A DNA stretch of 24,518 bases from a virus (IMGVR_UViG_3300031521_000342:1-24518); one strand, 5' to 3'; counted from the first letter of the stretch, positions 7,654 to 14,781 are shown. Program-made: numbers and translations. Notes: generated by a model from the sequence alone, not told the origin.

Positions 7654-8112
7654 TTAACTTACTTTAATGTTTTTATCCTTGGAATATCGTTGGTTCATTC
7701 GGTGGTAAATTTGGCTGACCGTATCCCAGTGTTTTTCATCAATTCCATGTTTCTCCATAAATGCATAAATCAGAGTCGATCTTTTCACGTGTCCGTTCTT
7801 TAGCGCCGAAATCTCAGTGAAAAGGTTTTTCTTGAAAAGAGTCGAAAAACTTTCCTCCAGGGCGTTCTTTCCGGTTTCATGAATATAATTGTAGTATACC
7901 GGGTCTTTGCCTTTAAAATACGGGATCGGGATGGTGATATTCGAATCCTCTCCGGTGTCCGCTGTCTTATTACAAGGCAATCGAACCAATAGCTCGTTAA
8001 GCAGTCGCATTTCGGGGCTGTCCTTAATAAGTTCTACCGGATTACCAAAGGTGTGTGTTATCCACTGAGCCATGTATTCGGGTACTTTCAGATATACGTT
8101 GTAGTCGCTCAT
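7654..8112 (-). CDS. Hypothetical phage protein with possible DNA-binding C-terminus
   Basis: From the ATG at 8112 the protein has 152 residues; an in-frame ATG four codons earlier (8124) is less likely because the later one starts MSDYNVYLKVPEYMAQWITH, the pattern I associate with uncharacterised Bacteroides-type phage proteins. The C-terminal 60 residues (LFTEISALKNGHVKRSTLIY, then IYHRMNQRYSKDK) are basic and helical and could bind nucleic acid. I know no function. It lies between the hypothetical block and the 147-residue gene. A 9-base inverted repeat (TTAAAACAA 7607-7615, TTGTTTTAA 7649-7657) overlaps its stop codon. Confidence 0.62.
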   Translation of the reverse strand: MSDYNVYLKVPEYMAQWITHTFGNPVELIKDSPEMRLLNELLVRLPCNKTADTGEDSNITIPIPYFKGKDPVYYNYIHETGKNALEESFSTLFKKNLFTEISALKNGHVKRSTLIYAFMEKHGIDEKHWDTVSQIYHRMNQRYSKDKNIKVS

Positions 8113-8171
8113 AATTAAATGCAATATTAGGGGAATAAAAAGTATTTTAAAAATTCAAAGTTGTTTTGGTA

Positions 8172-8390
8172 TTAAGAAACGGATATCAGTTCTATGTCCT
8201 TTACTTTTATAGCTTTCATTACTGGCAATACTTCAGAAAATTTATAGCTTGCTAATTCAACAATTAAATCGTTTTCACTTTCATATTCTTTTACGATTTC
8301 ATTTGTTTCATCAAGTTCAATTGTATATTTATAGGAAACTTCAATTTCTATTTTTTTCAAATTATTTGTGAAATTTATAAGGGCGTTCAT
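8172..8390 (-). CDS. Small hypothetical protein, 72 residues
   Basis: The protein is acidic and rich in Glu and Lys, with alternating hydrophobic strands (KIEIEVSYKYTIEL, LIVELASYKF) and a C-terminal IKVKDIELISVS strand. It has no cysteines, signal or membrane segment. It overlaps the end of the 165-residue gene by 29 bases, so translation is likely coupled. The function is unknown. Confidence 0.55.
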   Translation of the reverse strand: MNALINFTNNLKKIEIEVSYKYTIELDETNEIVKEYESENDLIVELASYKFSEVLPVMKAIKVKDIELISVS

Positions 8391-8859
8391 ATCCTTTAGT
8401 TTTTTTCTTCTTATTTTGATAACTCAGATCAATCATATTTTCTCCAAGACTTTTCAATGCTTCAGTTGATAATTTAGCATGTTCAATTATTGGAGGTTGG
8501 TTTAAAAATTCATTTTTAAATTTATCAAATGACATTTCTAATTTTAGTTGGCCAAGGTATCTTTCAGCATCTTCCGATTCCGGCCATTCTAAAATCGCTT
8601 CAGGTAAATCAGGATACTTTGATATATGTTCTTTTCTGATAATGATACCCCTTGCTTCATCCATTCCGCAAATTATTCCTGTTACACCAGGATAACCAAT
8701 AATGCCAATACGACTTTTTCCTTTCAACCATGGATCAGACAATAACTGCTTTGCTTTTTCCCAATCTTCGCGATCGACTATTACATGATTTTCATCAAGT
8801 CCTAATTTCTTTTCGGTACCGGGATGATTGTGTAGAAAATTAGTTTCCATATTATTCAT
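8362..8859 (-). CDS. Hypothetical protein, 165 residues
   Basis: I do not recognise this protein. It has a short hydrophobic, glycine-rich core (RIGIIGYPGVTGIICGMDEA, about 50-70) flanked by charged helices, and a lysine-rich C-terminus (NKKKKTKGYERPYKFHK) that could contact nucleic acid. Met4 is an alternative start. It overlaps the upstream 71-residue gene by 8 bases and the downstream one by 29, and is AT-rich like its neighbours. Nothing suggests an enzyme. Confidence 0.6.
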   Translation of the reverse strand: MNNMETNFLHNHPGTEKKLGLDENHVIVDREDWEKAKQLLSDPWLKGKSRIGIIGYPGVTGIICGMDEARGIIIRKEHISKYPDLPEAILEWPESEDAERYLGQLKLEMSFDKFKNEFLNQPPIIEHAKLSTEALKSLGENMIDLSYQNKKKKTKGYERPYKFHK

Positions 8860-9067
8860 TTATTGTTTGTATTTTCTCTGCATTTTCCTGAAATAATGGA
8901 GAATTAATGATAACAGAAAATTGATCCTTTCCAAGATCAGCACCACAATGTGGACATTTCTTATTATCAATCATTTCAATAAATACTGTCGCTTCATCAG
9001 TTGTACCGATTATCTTAGCAAGTCTATCCAACCATTTTAAATAATCTCCAAGTTTTACTTTTTTCAT
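8852..9067 (-). CDS. Small protein with one CPHC zinc-knuckle motif
   Basis: The protein has 71 residues. The motif KKCPHCGADLG (about 34-44) is a single CxxC zinc-ribbon knuckle with no second CxxC pair, so metal binding would need a dimer or partner. The rest is helical and charged. It lies directly after the Toprim gene and overlaps the next gene by 8 bases. The function is unknown. Confidence 0.6.
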   Translation of the reverse strand: MKKVKLGDYLKWLDRLAKIIGTTDEATVFIEMIDNKKCPHCGADLGKDQFSVIINSPLFQENAEKIQTINE

Positions 9068-9084
9068 TATTTATTGATTTAATA

Positions 9085-9741
9085 TTAATCTTTTAGCCCA
9101 TTTACAAAATCAATTAGACTTTCTTTGTATTCCACTCGTTCGATTACTTCCACTTCATTTAAATCAGAATAAAGATTATCATCGAAATATTCAGATATAG
9201 CATCCTGACATAGCCGCTGTAGTTTCTTTGGTTCAATTGCATCTAATTCAACCTGACCTAAGCCATCCCAATTTTTCGTTCTACTATCACCCTCTTTAAC
9301 CGGTGCATGTGGTAATTCCCATTCAATGACCTGATGTTGCATTAAAGCAAAACGTTTGACTTGTATAGATTCACATCCTAATCGTTTTATATTTTCCTCA
9401 ATTGACCTTGGAATATCCTCGCCTGATGGGTCGTAATCTCCAAAATATAAAATGATAGGAATTTTCCCATTTTCTTCAGCTTTCATAAATCGATTATTAG
9501 CATCATTCAAGAACGTAAGTGAAGGATATCCTTTGCAGGCTCCAAGTGTAACACTATTTGTTCTGCAGACTGACCCGAAAACACCTTGTAGGGCTTTTTT
9601 CTCAATAAATACTTCAGGGTAGTACGGTTGATTTTCCCATCTATTTTTGAAATAGTAATTCATCCAATTTGTAATACTTTCTTTTGCCCGTTCAATTTCA
9701 GCTTCTAAAATTGTTTCTTCATAATCTGTTTCTCCAATCAT
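9085..9741 (-). CDS. Toprim half of a TopoVI-A/Spo11-like protein
   Basis: This 218-residue protein carries the Toprim metal site of topoisomerase VI subunit A and Spo11: E47 in VFIEKKAL, the GACKGYPSL loop (67-75) and the acidic D102-Y-D104-P-S-G motif. In that family the domain holds Mg2+ next to the strand-cleaving tyrosine. The cleavage half is encoded by the preceding gene, which overlaps this one by ATGA. Read without the frame change, the two would join into one protein of normal order: winged helix with tyrosine, then Toprim. No GHKL ATPase subunit B is present in the window, so a full topoisomerase VI is unlikely; a stand-alone A-type protein acting in phage DNA metabolism is inferred. 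Confidence 0.72.
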   Translation of the reverse strand: MIGETDYEETILEAEIERAKESITNWMNYYFKNRWENQPYYPEVFIEKKALQGVFGSVCRTNSVTLGACKGYPSLTFLNDANNRFMKAEENGKIPIILYFGDYDPSGEDIPRSIEENIKRLGCESIQVKRFALMQHQVIEWELPHAPVKEGDSRTKNWDGLGQVELDAIEPKKLQRLCQDAISEYFDDNLYSDLNEVEVIERVEYKESLIDFVNGLKD

Positions 9742-9965
9742 AGAACGGTCATGTCGGAAAAAGTATCGAAGTCAACTAAACCAGCCCAACGAGCTTCAAT
9801 CATTGCATTTACGACTCTCTTATAATGGCTAATCGTATTTGTCATTCCGACAGAAACTAACTGATAATGTAGTCCCCTGAGTGTTAATATCCCTTTTTCG
9901 TAACGTTTGATGATTATTAATGAGTTATCCGTAATCCATTGCTTCGTAAATAAATCTTTTGCCAT
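9738..9965 (-). CDS. N-terminal half of a TopoVI-A/Spo11-like protein
   Basis: The protein has 75 residues. The stretch GILTLRGLHYQLVSVGM (25-41) matches the family pattern LTxRxxYYxLV around the DNA-cleaving tyrosine; Y34 is the candidate. The end, LVDFDTFSDMT, matches the consensus xIDWDxIxDxTR that normally runs straight into the next domain. Here the frame stops three codons after the point where TR would be expected, while the next frame reads RSMIGETDYEE from exactly there. A missing base, or ribosomal coupling through ATGA, would explain the two-gene arrangement. It lies right after the replication ATPase gene. Confidence 0.65.
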   Translation of the reverse strand: MAKDLFTKQWITDNSLIIIKRYEKGILTLRGLHYQLVSVGMTNTISHYKRVVNAMIEARWAGLVDFDTFSDMTVL

Positions 9966-10001
9966 AATTATATTCTTATTAAGTTGATTTTTATACTAAG
10001 T

Positions 10002-11237
10002 CTATTCAAATAATTGCACCACTTCATATCCATATCTCGGCTGTCCGTTCACCTTTTTCATTTTGTGTTCAAAGCCCAGGGAACTCAATGCCATCCCGAT
10101 CGTGACTTCTGAAACATTTTTCATATCTGAGGTAATTTTTTTAACCCGATTTAACTCCTGAAGTATTTCCTTTGGTTGCTTGTTTACCGATTCTTCACCC
10201 AGTTCCGGAATACGGAAATTTTTATTGATCAATGTGTAAACTTCTGATTCCTTTACGTACCGGGCATTGTATTCCTTAAACTCTTCAAAGTCGGTATCAT
10301 TCCATATATAATCGAAATCGGAGTTCTTAAACAGTACGTAAGCCTCTGCCCACATTTGATCAACATCTATTTCCACGCTGTATTTCTTCCAGTTTATGGT
10401 ATCAAGTTCTATAGTTGCCCATCGTCTGTATCCCATGGTAGTTGGGAATAGGAACCCGCCAAGTTCTTTATTTTTATTCGAGGTAAACGCGCCGTTACCC
10501 ATTCGGGGCACTGCATTGGTATCACGCAATGACAATCTGTATTCTGTATTCGAAAGTAAGTTTTTCACCTGTTCGGCCGAATTCTTGGTGATCCCGTTAA
10601 ATTCGTCGAAGTTGATAATGAAGTTTTGCGAAAAGGCCGATGTGACATTAAAATACCGGGAGTCTTTATTCGATTCAACATAATATGCCTTCAGTGGTTG
10701 TGGGGTCAGGAACTTCAAAATGCGTGTTTTCCCGATTCCTTCTTTTGGATGTACGAACCCGATCATGACATCATTCTCTTTTATTCCCAACGAACAGGCA
10801 ATACTGGCGGCCATCCATTTTTTAATGATCCGTTTAAATCGTTCCTGGTAATATTCCGGATCTTCTTTATCTTCAAAATTACGGACCGTAATATATTTGC
10901 AAAACTTTTCAATATGGCTGTCACCCTTCCATTGTCCTTCAAGGCTCTTAATGTAGTCGAGAATAGGGTTGAATGTATTGATATGATACCCTGAGCGTAT
11001 TATCTTCCGGAGAATGGTATCACACCCCCGAATGTTTTCACGCTCCATATGAAGCGATATCAACATTTCGTTTGGTTCCTGCTCATACAGGGTTTTATCT
11101 TTGGCAACGATAATCGATTTGGAAGGATCGAAAATGTTGATTTTAATTTCGTAATGCTTTGACAGAAAGTTTTCGACAGTTTGTACACGATCGCCGGAAT
11201 GTTCGGGTACTATTATTTTGGTAGGAGTGTAGGCCAT
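10002..11237 (-). CDS. VirE/D5-like replication ATPase (putative helicase)
   Basis: The 411-residue protein has Walker A PKEGIGKT (164-171), a Walker B ending in D211-E212 (FIINFDEF), a sensor-type FTSNKNKE (251-258) and a GYRRW arginine motif (269-273). This order fits the virulence-associated E / D5 N-like superfamily 3 helicases that serve phage and plasmid replication. No zinc-finger primase domain precedes it; residues 1-100 are only moderately conserved in appearance and could be a shortened primase remnant. The C-terminal 80 residues look like a winged-helix-type DNA-binding part. It follows the DnaC-like gene and a 54-codon ORF with 25-base overlap, inside the replication operon. Confidence 0.85.
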   Translation of the reverse strand: MAYTPTKIIVPEHSGDRVQTVENFLSKHYEIKINIFDPSKSIIVAKDKTLYEQEPNEMLISLHMERENIRGCDTILRKIIRSGYHINTFNPILDYIKSLEGQWKGDSHIEKFCKYITVRNFEDKEDPEYYQERFKRIIKKWMAASIACSLGIKENDVMIGFVHPKEGIGKTRILKFLTPQPLKAYYVESNKDSRYFNVTSAFSQNFIINFDEFNGITKNSAEQVKNLLSNTEYRLSLRDTNAVPRMGNGAFTSNKNKELGGFLFPTTMGYRRWATIELDTINWKKYSVEIDVDQMWAEAYVLFKNSDFDYIWNDTDFEEFKEYNARYVKESEVYTLINKNFRIPELGEESVNKQPKEILQELNRVKKITSDMKNVSEVTIGMALSSLGFEHKMKKVNGQPRYGYEVVQLFE

Positions 11238-11377
11238 TTGTGTTTTTCAATTTTTAATTCTTCAATTCTTTCGTAAATACAATACAAAGCATTTTTCGGC
11301 ACAAGTTCTATCAATTGATTCAATTCATATATCCTTGAATCAATCTCTAAAATGTATATGGCCTGTTCATTGGTCAC
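11213..11377 (-). CDS. Small protein, 54 residues, GTG start, between the two replication ATPases
   Basis: A GTG at 11375-11377 overlaps the TGA of the DnaC-like gene as GTGA, and the frame runs open for 54 codons into the start of the VirE-like gene, with a 25-base overlap. The protein is helical and amphipathic, with leucine/isoleucine at regular spacing and a positively charged C-terminus. Both overlaps are of the kind seen throughout this operon and support it as a real gene. No motif is recognised. Confidence 0.5.
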   Translation of the reverse strand: MTNEQAIYILEIDSRIYELNQLIELVPKNALYCIYERIEELKIEKHKWPTLLPK

Positions 11378-12057
11378 TTAGGCTGGTTAATGGAGAAATC
11401 CGGACGACGATCTTCTCCGGGAAGAAACACCAGGTTAACATGCTCGGTGATTCGTTTTGAAATAAACTCTTTGTAAGCTTCACCAAACGATTTCAGGGTC
11501 ATGTTGGTACTTCCGAATGTCAATGCTCCGTATTCGGCACGTATGGCCAGCAATTCACTAATGGGGTTCACTATGGTACCGAAGTTATTCAGTTCCTTTT
11601 TTTCCTTTCCAAGGTCCTGGATCAGGAGGGGTTTATGTGCGTAAGGTATCACCCCTACTTTTTTTATTTGTTCAGCCAGTTCTATGGCATGAACGGATTC
11701 AATCTTGTTTTTTTCACTCCATGCCAGGTCATTCAACACCATGCAAAGCGTTTCAATAAGCACCGATTTTCCACAACCGTATTTTCCGTTTAATATAATT
11801 CCTATATAAGTATTAAGCTCACATTCTTGCAGGGTGACATACTTATATAGCAGGTTGATCACATTCCGGTTGCTGTCGTCGATAATAAATTTCGTGAAGT
11901 TTTTGCGGTCGGCCATGGCTTGCTGTGCCCTGGTAGTAAAAAGAAGTTTGAAATCTTCTATACTCACAGCTTTGCGTGTATTCGCCAGGCGTTGTAATTG
12001 CTTTTGATGTTCAGCCTTTGCAATTTGAATCAGTTCGGTAATTGTTTGTTGTCCCAT
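11374..12057 (-). CDS. DnaC-like helicase-loader ATPase
   Basis: From ATG 12057 the protein has 227 residues; a start 10 codons earlier would place translation inside the upstream small ORF. Visible are Walker A GKYGCGKS (91-98), Walker B LLIQDLG (144-150, D148), a sensor-like FGSTNMT (181-187) and KRITEHVN (201-208). The size and motif order suit the AAA+ family of DnaC/DnaI loaders that place the replicative helicase on DNA; a related IstB-like protein is the alternative. N-terminal residues 1-60 are helical and would bind the helicase. It lies in the replication operon with the VirE-like ATPase downstream and a 153-residue gene related to replication upstream. Confidence 0.82.
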   Translation of the reverse strand: MGQQTITELIQIAKAEHQKQLQRLANTRKAVSIEDFKLLFTTRAQQAMADRKNFTKFIIDDSNRNVINLLYKYVTLQECELNTYIGIILNGKYGCGKSVLIETLCMVLNDLAWSEKNKIESVHAIELAEQIKKVGVIPYAHKPLLIQDLGKEKKELNNFGTIVNPISELLAIRAEYGALTFGSTNMTLKSFGEAYKEFISKRITEHVNLVFLPGEDRRPDFSINQPK

Positions 12058-12059
12058 GA

Positions 12060-12209
12060 TTAAGAAAATATAGAGTAAAGTACGCAAGCAATAATAAATA
12101 CAATAAATGAAATCACTAATTTATCAGTTCGTAGGTCATCCAACTTGTCACACTCCCGTTGAACTGCATTTTCAAATTTCCGTTGTGTAGGTGTTTTATT
12201 CAATACCAT
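12060..12209 (-). CDS. Small single-span membrane protein, 49 residues
   Basis: A 50-codon ORF including the stop, found by reading the gap before the DnaC-like gene. Residues 1-30 are charged and hydrophilic (TQRKFENAVQRECDKLDD). Residues 31-47 (LVISFIVFIIACVLYSI) form one membrane segment, so the N-terminus probably lies in the cytoplasm and the protein is anchored at its C-terminus. It starts 14 bases inside the end of the 87-residue gene and stops two bases before the DnaC-like ATG. That tight spacing is the main evidence. The function is unknown; a membrane anchor for the replication complex is possible but untested. Confidence 0.6.
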   Translation of the reverse strand: MVLNKTPTQRKFENAVQRECDKLDDLRTDKLVISFIVFIIACVLYSIFS

Positions 12210-12459
12210 GATCTTTAAGTTTTTGTTTAAGTTCCTGTATCTTTTCTTCCTGAAGGCGAAGCATATTCGATACCGACAGTTGCTTCCTTCTTTCAGTTTC
12301 TATTCGGGTGGCTTCATCCACAGGTTGATATTTCGCCATAATCCTGCCATAACTATCCCTATCCGGTTTCGGTGCCGGTACCGACTTTCTTCGTGTCGAT
12401 CGGTATGCGATACGAACAAAGTCAAATAGGTCGAGCTGTATGGGGAATTGTGGTTGCAT
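12196..12459 (-). CDS. Hypothetical protein, 87 residues
   Basis: The protein has a short N-terminal LDLFDF stretch, a basic middle (RSTRRKSVPAPKPDRD) and a coiled-coil-like C-terminal helix (about 50-87, MLRLQEEKIQELKQKLKDHG). The basic middle could bind nucleic acid; the helix suggests dimerisation. It overlaps the next small membrane ORF by 14 bases and follows the 47-residue ORF by 3 bases. No family is recognised. Confidence 0.6.
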   Translation of the reverse strand: MQPQFPIQLDLFDFVRIAYRSTRRKSVPAPKPDRDSYGRIMAKYQPVDEATRIETERRKQLSVSNMLRLQEEKIQELKQKLKDHGIE

Positions 12460-12462
12460 GGG

Positions 12463-12606
12463 TTAATTCACTGGACTGTTAGAATTTCTCACTATGTCTT
12501 TACGGAAAGGTATTCCTAAAAAATAATAGGTTGTTACTTTAAATGGTTTCGTTGATCCAATGTGACAATTTCTCAAGGTTTCTTCAGTAATTACTTTAAT
12601 TAGCAT
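12463..12606 (-). CDS. Small protein, 47 residues
   Basis: An ATG at 12604-12606 begins a 47-codon frame that ends 3 bases before the start of the 87-residue gene. The sequence is basic with some strand character (FKVTTYYFLGIPFRK). It follows a 30-base repeat (12636-12665) with a CCCCTTTAGGGG hairpin. The close spacing to the next gene supports it; nothing identifies a function. Confidence 0.5.
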   Translation of the reverse strand: MLIKVITEETLRNCHIGSTKPFKVTTYYFLGIPFRKDIVRNSNSPVN

Positions 12607-12635
12607 AATTGTAAATTGTAAATGAATAAATAGTA

Positions 12636-12665
12636 AATTCTTATTCCCCTTTAGGGGTTAGGGGT
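12636..12665. repeat. 30-base direct repeat, copy 1 (CCCC-TTTA-GGGG hairpin)
   Basis: This is identical over all 30 bases to 23781-23810. Each copy contains the palindrome CCCCTTTAGGGG followed by TTAGGGG, and each is just upstream of a minus-strand gene. In this copy the repeat overlaps the end of the 153-residue gene's 3' flank and precedes the 47-residue gene. G/C-rich short repeats of this kind are familiar in Bacteroidota genomes. Its role is unknown: RNA stability, attenuation or protein binding. Confidence 0.85.
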
Positions 12666-12667
12666 AT

Positions 12668-13129
12668 TTAAAAGTCGCTTCCACTCCCGGTATCTCCCTT
12701 AGCCGGTTGTTTCATGTCCTTTTCTTCAATGGCAAAGAAACTTTTATATCTTCCGTGCATGGCATACCGCAGGAACTTAACTGCTTTTTCTTCATCACCT
12801 TTCGAATACTCCTCAAGTTGTTCCAGGGAAGATTGTTCCGAATAGGTCCGCATCAGTTGTCCGTGTTGCTCAGCAAGGTAATTCTTCCACCGTTTCCACA
12901 TTTCGGTCATGGCTTCCGTTTTGAATGGGAATTTAATCTCCATGGGTTCTACCGGTGCAATGTAGTTATCAAAATCTTTAATAAGTAATTGGAATGAATT
13001 CCATTCTTTAATGAATTTCTTTGATTTGCTGATTGCCGGGGTCGATAGTCCACCATTATCCAGGAAGTCCTGAAGTTCCTTTTCGGTTTTTACAAGCTGG
13101 TTGGTTATAAGCTCCCATTTCTTTTTCAT
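12668..13129 (-). CDS. Probable replication accessory protein
   Basis: The protein has 153 residues. The C-terminal region has the pattern MWKRWKNYLAEQHG ... YSEQSSLEQLEEYSKGDEEK (about 82-115), followed by AVKFLRYAMHGRYKSFF. I associate this run with primosome- or DnaD-like proteins of Bacteroidota phages, where the last helices interact with the replication loader. The N-terminal 75 residues are helical with no obvious motif. It lies upstream of the DnaC-like gene with only small ORFs between, and overlaps the SEC-C protein gene by ATGA. The role is inferred from the pattern and context. Confidence 0.6.
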   Translation of the reverse strand: MKKKWELITNQLVKTEKELQDFLDNGGLSTPAISKSKKFIKEWNSFQLLIKDFDNYIAPVEPMEIKFPFKTEAMTEMWKRWKNYLAEQHGQLMRTYSEQSSLEQLEEYSKGDEEKAVKFLRYAMHGRYKSFFAIEEKDMKQPAKGDTGSGSDF

Positions 13130-13281
13130 TCGCTTCTGAATATTTTAGTGACACACCCACAACATTTCTTTGCTTTCTTTCCACTGCCACATGCACAGCT
13201 GGCGTTCCTTTCTATTTTCTGTGTATGCATTGGTTTTCCGTTGCCTGCAAAAAACTTTACTTTACGATCAGGTTTATTCAT
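13126..13281 (-). CDS. SEC-C zinc-motif mini-protein, 51 residues
   Basis: Residues 29-43 read CACGSGKKAKKCCGC, the SEC-C zinc motif (CxCGSGxKxKxCC) found at the C-terminus of SecA and in many small proteins, where it binds zinc and mediates protein or nucleic-acid contact. The first 28 residues are basic. The ATG at 13281 overlaps the upstream stop as ATGA, and the stop overlaps the downstream ATG the same way, so this is a real member of the operon and not a chance frame. Its function in the phage is unknown; host-protein binding or an adaptor role is plausible. Confidence 0.8.
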   Translation of the reverse strand: MNKPDRKVKFFAGNGKPMHTQKIERNASCACGSGKKAKKCCGCVTKIFRSE

Positions 13282-13463
13282 GATATTGGTATTTCGATTA
13301 AATTACTTTTTACTGAATTAAATGTTAGCCACCTTGTACAACCTTCGCCTTTAAAAACATGATGGTTTAGCGTTTCAAACATATATGTCACTGTTTCAAT
13401 CTTCCCCGTACATGGTTCATTGAATTGGTAGTCCTTACCGTGGATCAGATCACGTGTTTCCAT
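13278..13463 (-). CDS. Small hypothetical protein, 61 residues
   Basis: The protein begins METRDLIHGKDY and is mixed strand/polar, with no membrane segment or metal motif (one Cys at about 19 and one at about 42). The start codon is within the end of the 70-residue gene, and its stop overlaps the SEC-C gene by ATGA. The function is not recognised. Confidence 0.6.
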   Translation of the reverse strand: METRDLIHGKDYQFNEPCTGKIETVTYMFETLNHHVFKGEGCTRWLTFNSVKSNLIEIPIS

Positions 13464-13662
13464 TCCAGGGAGTTTTTATACTTAGGTTTAAAGCAGCTAT
13501 CAATTTTACTTCATTCTCATATTCCGGAACTGTCATTTCTTTCGGTGTAATTGTCATCGGTTCACCATCCGGTGATTTATCAAGTTCGTTCCACACATCC
13601 ATAAAGTCAGTAGTAATATAATGTGTCCTGGTACTTTCCTGTTGAATTATAAATGCCTTCAT
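13450..13662 (-). CDS. Small hypothetical protein, 70 residues
   Basis: The protein has an N-terminal strand-rich part (KAFIIQQESTRTHYITTDFM) and a proline/glutamate-rich middle (DGEPMTITPKEMTVPEYENE). It has no motif. It follows the 170-residue gene after 3 bases and overlaps the next gene by 14 bases. The length and overlaps support a real gene. Confidence 0.6.
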   Translation of the reverse strand: MKAFIIQQESTRTHYITTDFMDVWNELDKSPDGEPMTITPKEMTVPEYENEVKLIAALNLSIKTPWNGNT

Positions 13663-13665
13663 AGT

Positions 13666-14178
13666 CTACGTATTTAAAGGTTTGCAGGTGTATTGCCAAA
13701 TCCATGGGTTTGCATAAATCTCCAGGATATCATATTTTTTACACCATAACGAATGAAAAGACCCGACAGCAGTGGTGAAGTAAGGATGTCCCGGTTCCTG
13801 TTTATTCAAAATTGATTTTGGATAAAACTTTTCAGGACAATAATGTATCCACCGCGAATCTCCTATTGACTCGACTCCGGTTCTTAATGCCAATTCTTCG
13901 GTAATGTCACATAACTGAATCAGATTAACCTCCGATATTTGTACCTGCACTCCAGGTGACCATAATATCACATCACCTACTTTATGCATACACATACTTG
14001 CAATGGATATTTGCAGACCCGGGGTTTTCTTATGAATCAGTCTGTTTTTCTGCTCATTCAAAATATACAAGCCAGGTGTCTTATTAATTAGGGTTAATCC
14101 AACTTTATCAAATAACAGATCGGTTTTGTTCTCTTCAAATGTTGCGAAAAATCCTTTAACTTTACTTATTTTTTTCAT
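13666..14178 (-). CDS. Hypothetical phage protein, 170 residues
   Basis: The start is ATG 14178, which overlaps the stop of a 35-residue membrane ORF (ATGA); an earlier ATG at 14250 would swallow that ORF in another frame. The middle repeats NKTPGLYI and KKTPGLQI, and the end (LEIYANPWIWQYTC) resembles the last strands of ASCH-type RNA-binding proteins, a weak similarity read by eye. Aromatic residues are common in the last 45 residues. A nucleic acid-related role is possible; otherwise unknown. Confidence 0.55.
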   Translation of the reverse strand: MKKISKVKGFFATFEENKTDLLFDKVGLTLINKTPGLYILNEQKNRLIHKKTPGLQISIASMCMHKVGDVILWSPGVQVQISEVNLIQLCDITEELALRTGVESIGDSRWIHYCPEKFYPKSILNKQEPGHPYFTTAVGSFHSLWCKKYDILEIYANPWIWQYTCKPLNT

Positions 14179-14282
14179 TTTGTAGTTGTATTTAAAACAA
14201 TGATGATACAGATTAAAAGCATACAGGCTATCAGAGAAATTCCAGCCCATTGTAATGAATTCCTAAGCCGTTTGTTCTTCAT
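14175..14282 (-). CDS. Micro-ORF: 35-residue single-span membrane protein
   Basis: ATG at 14280-14282, stop overlapping the next start as ATGA. The N-terminus is basic (MKNKRLRNS) and residues 10-31 form one hydrophobic membrane segment (AGISLIACMLLICIIIVL). The positive N-terminus suggests an inside N-terminus. It overlaps the end of the 75-residue gene by 20 bases. Good coupling and a clear segment support it. The function is unknown; small phage membrane proteins often modulate host membrane functions or lysis. Confidence 0.6.
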   Translation of the reverse strand: MKNKRLRNSLQWAGISLIACMLLICIIIVLNTTTK

Positions 14283-14490
14283 TGCTATCAGGTGTTTTAT
14301 TTTCAAACTTCAAATCATTTTCAGGCATCCGTACTTTGTGAAAGAAGCACTGGCCGGTTTCATTCCAGGTAAGGCGTTTTCCGTCTTTATAACCGATTGC
14401 CTCGCGAACCTTACCGTTAGGTGTTTTTATTTCTTCTATTTGCACTTTGATTGCAAGAAGTGCTGTTTCGAATTGGTTAGTTGTATACAT
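14263..14490 (-). CDS. Small hypothetical protein, 75 residues
   Basis: The protein is charged and soluble, with an N-terminal helix (MYTTNQFETALLAIKVQIEE) and a middle with several Lys/Arg/Gly (GYKDGKRLTWNETGQCFF). One Cys, no motif. It lies 3 bases after the 95-residue gene and overlaps the 35-residue ORF by 20 bases. The function is unknown. Confidence 0.55.
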   Translation of the reverse strand: MYTTNQFETALLAIKVQIEEIKTPNGKVREAIGYKDGKRLTWNETGQCFFHKVRMPENDLKFENKTPDSNEEQTA

Positions 14491-14493
14491 AAT

Positions 14494-14781
14494 TTATTGA
14501 AATTCTGTTTTAAAGCAATTTTTGAATAATACTTTTCCTTCTACTGGAAATTTGAATATGTAATTAATAAATGTAAATCCATCATCTTCGACCTTTTGAA
14601 TATTACAATAGAATCTTTTTTCTCTATCCAGAATACACCTACTTGTATATCCTGTCATTTCTATGCTTTTAAGATTATATGTATCAATGTTCATTGGGTC
14701 GGATTTGGAGTAAACAAAGAAATCCACTCCGGCTTCAAATTCTTCCCGGGTGATGGGCTGTGGGGTTTCGTTTACTTCCAT
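14494..14781 (-). CDS. Small hypothetical protein, 95 residues
   Basis: The protein is strand-rich, beginning MEVNETPQPITREEFEAGVD, with three Cys at about residues 49, 59 and 89 (RCILDREK, RFYCNIQ, LFKNCF). There is no recognised zinc motif. It starts right after the stop of the 73-residue gene. The function is unknown. Confidence 0.55.
   Translation of the reverse strand: MEVNETPQPITREEFEAGVDFFVYSKSDPMNIDTYNLKSIEMTGYTSRCILDREKRFYCNIQKVEDDGFTFINYIFKFPVEGKVLFKNCFKTEFQ

Noticed and set aside
10002-12057. Transposable (Mu-like) phage replication module
   Set aside because: The ATPase near 11.4-12.1 kb resembles IstB/MuB-type proteins in outline, but there is no DDE transposase, Gam or Mor; a tyrosine integrase and attP are present instead.
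12636-12665. Rho-independent terminator from the CCCC/GGGG hairpin
   Set aside because: The stem is only 4 bases and no T run follows on either strand.
13666-14250. Longer start of the 170-residue gene at 14250
   Set aside because: It would overlap the 35-residue membrane ORF in another frame, whereas ATG 14178 gives a standard ATGA overlap.
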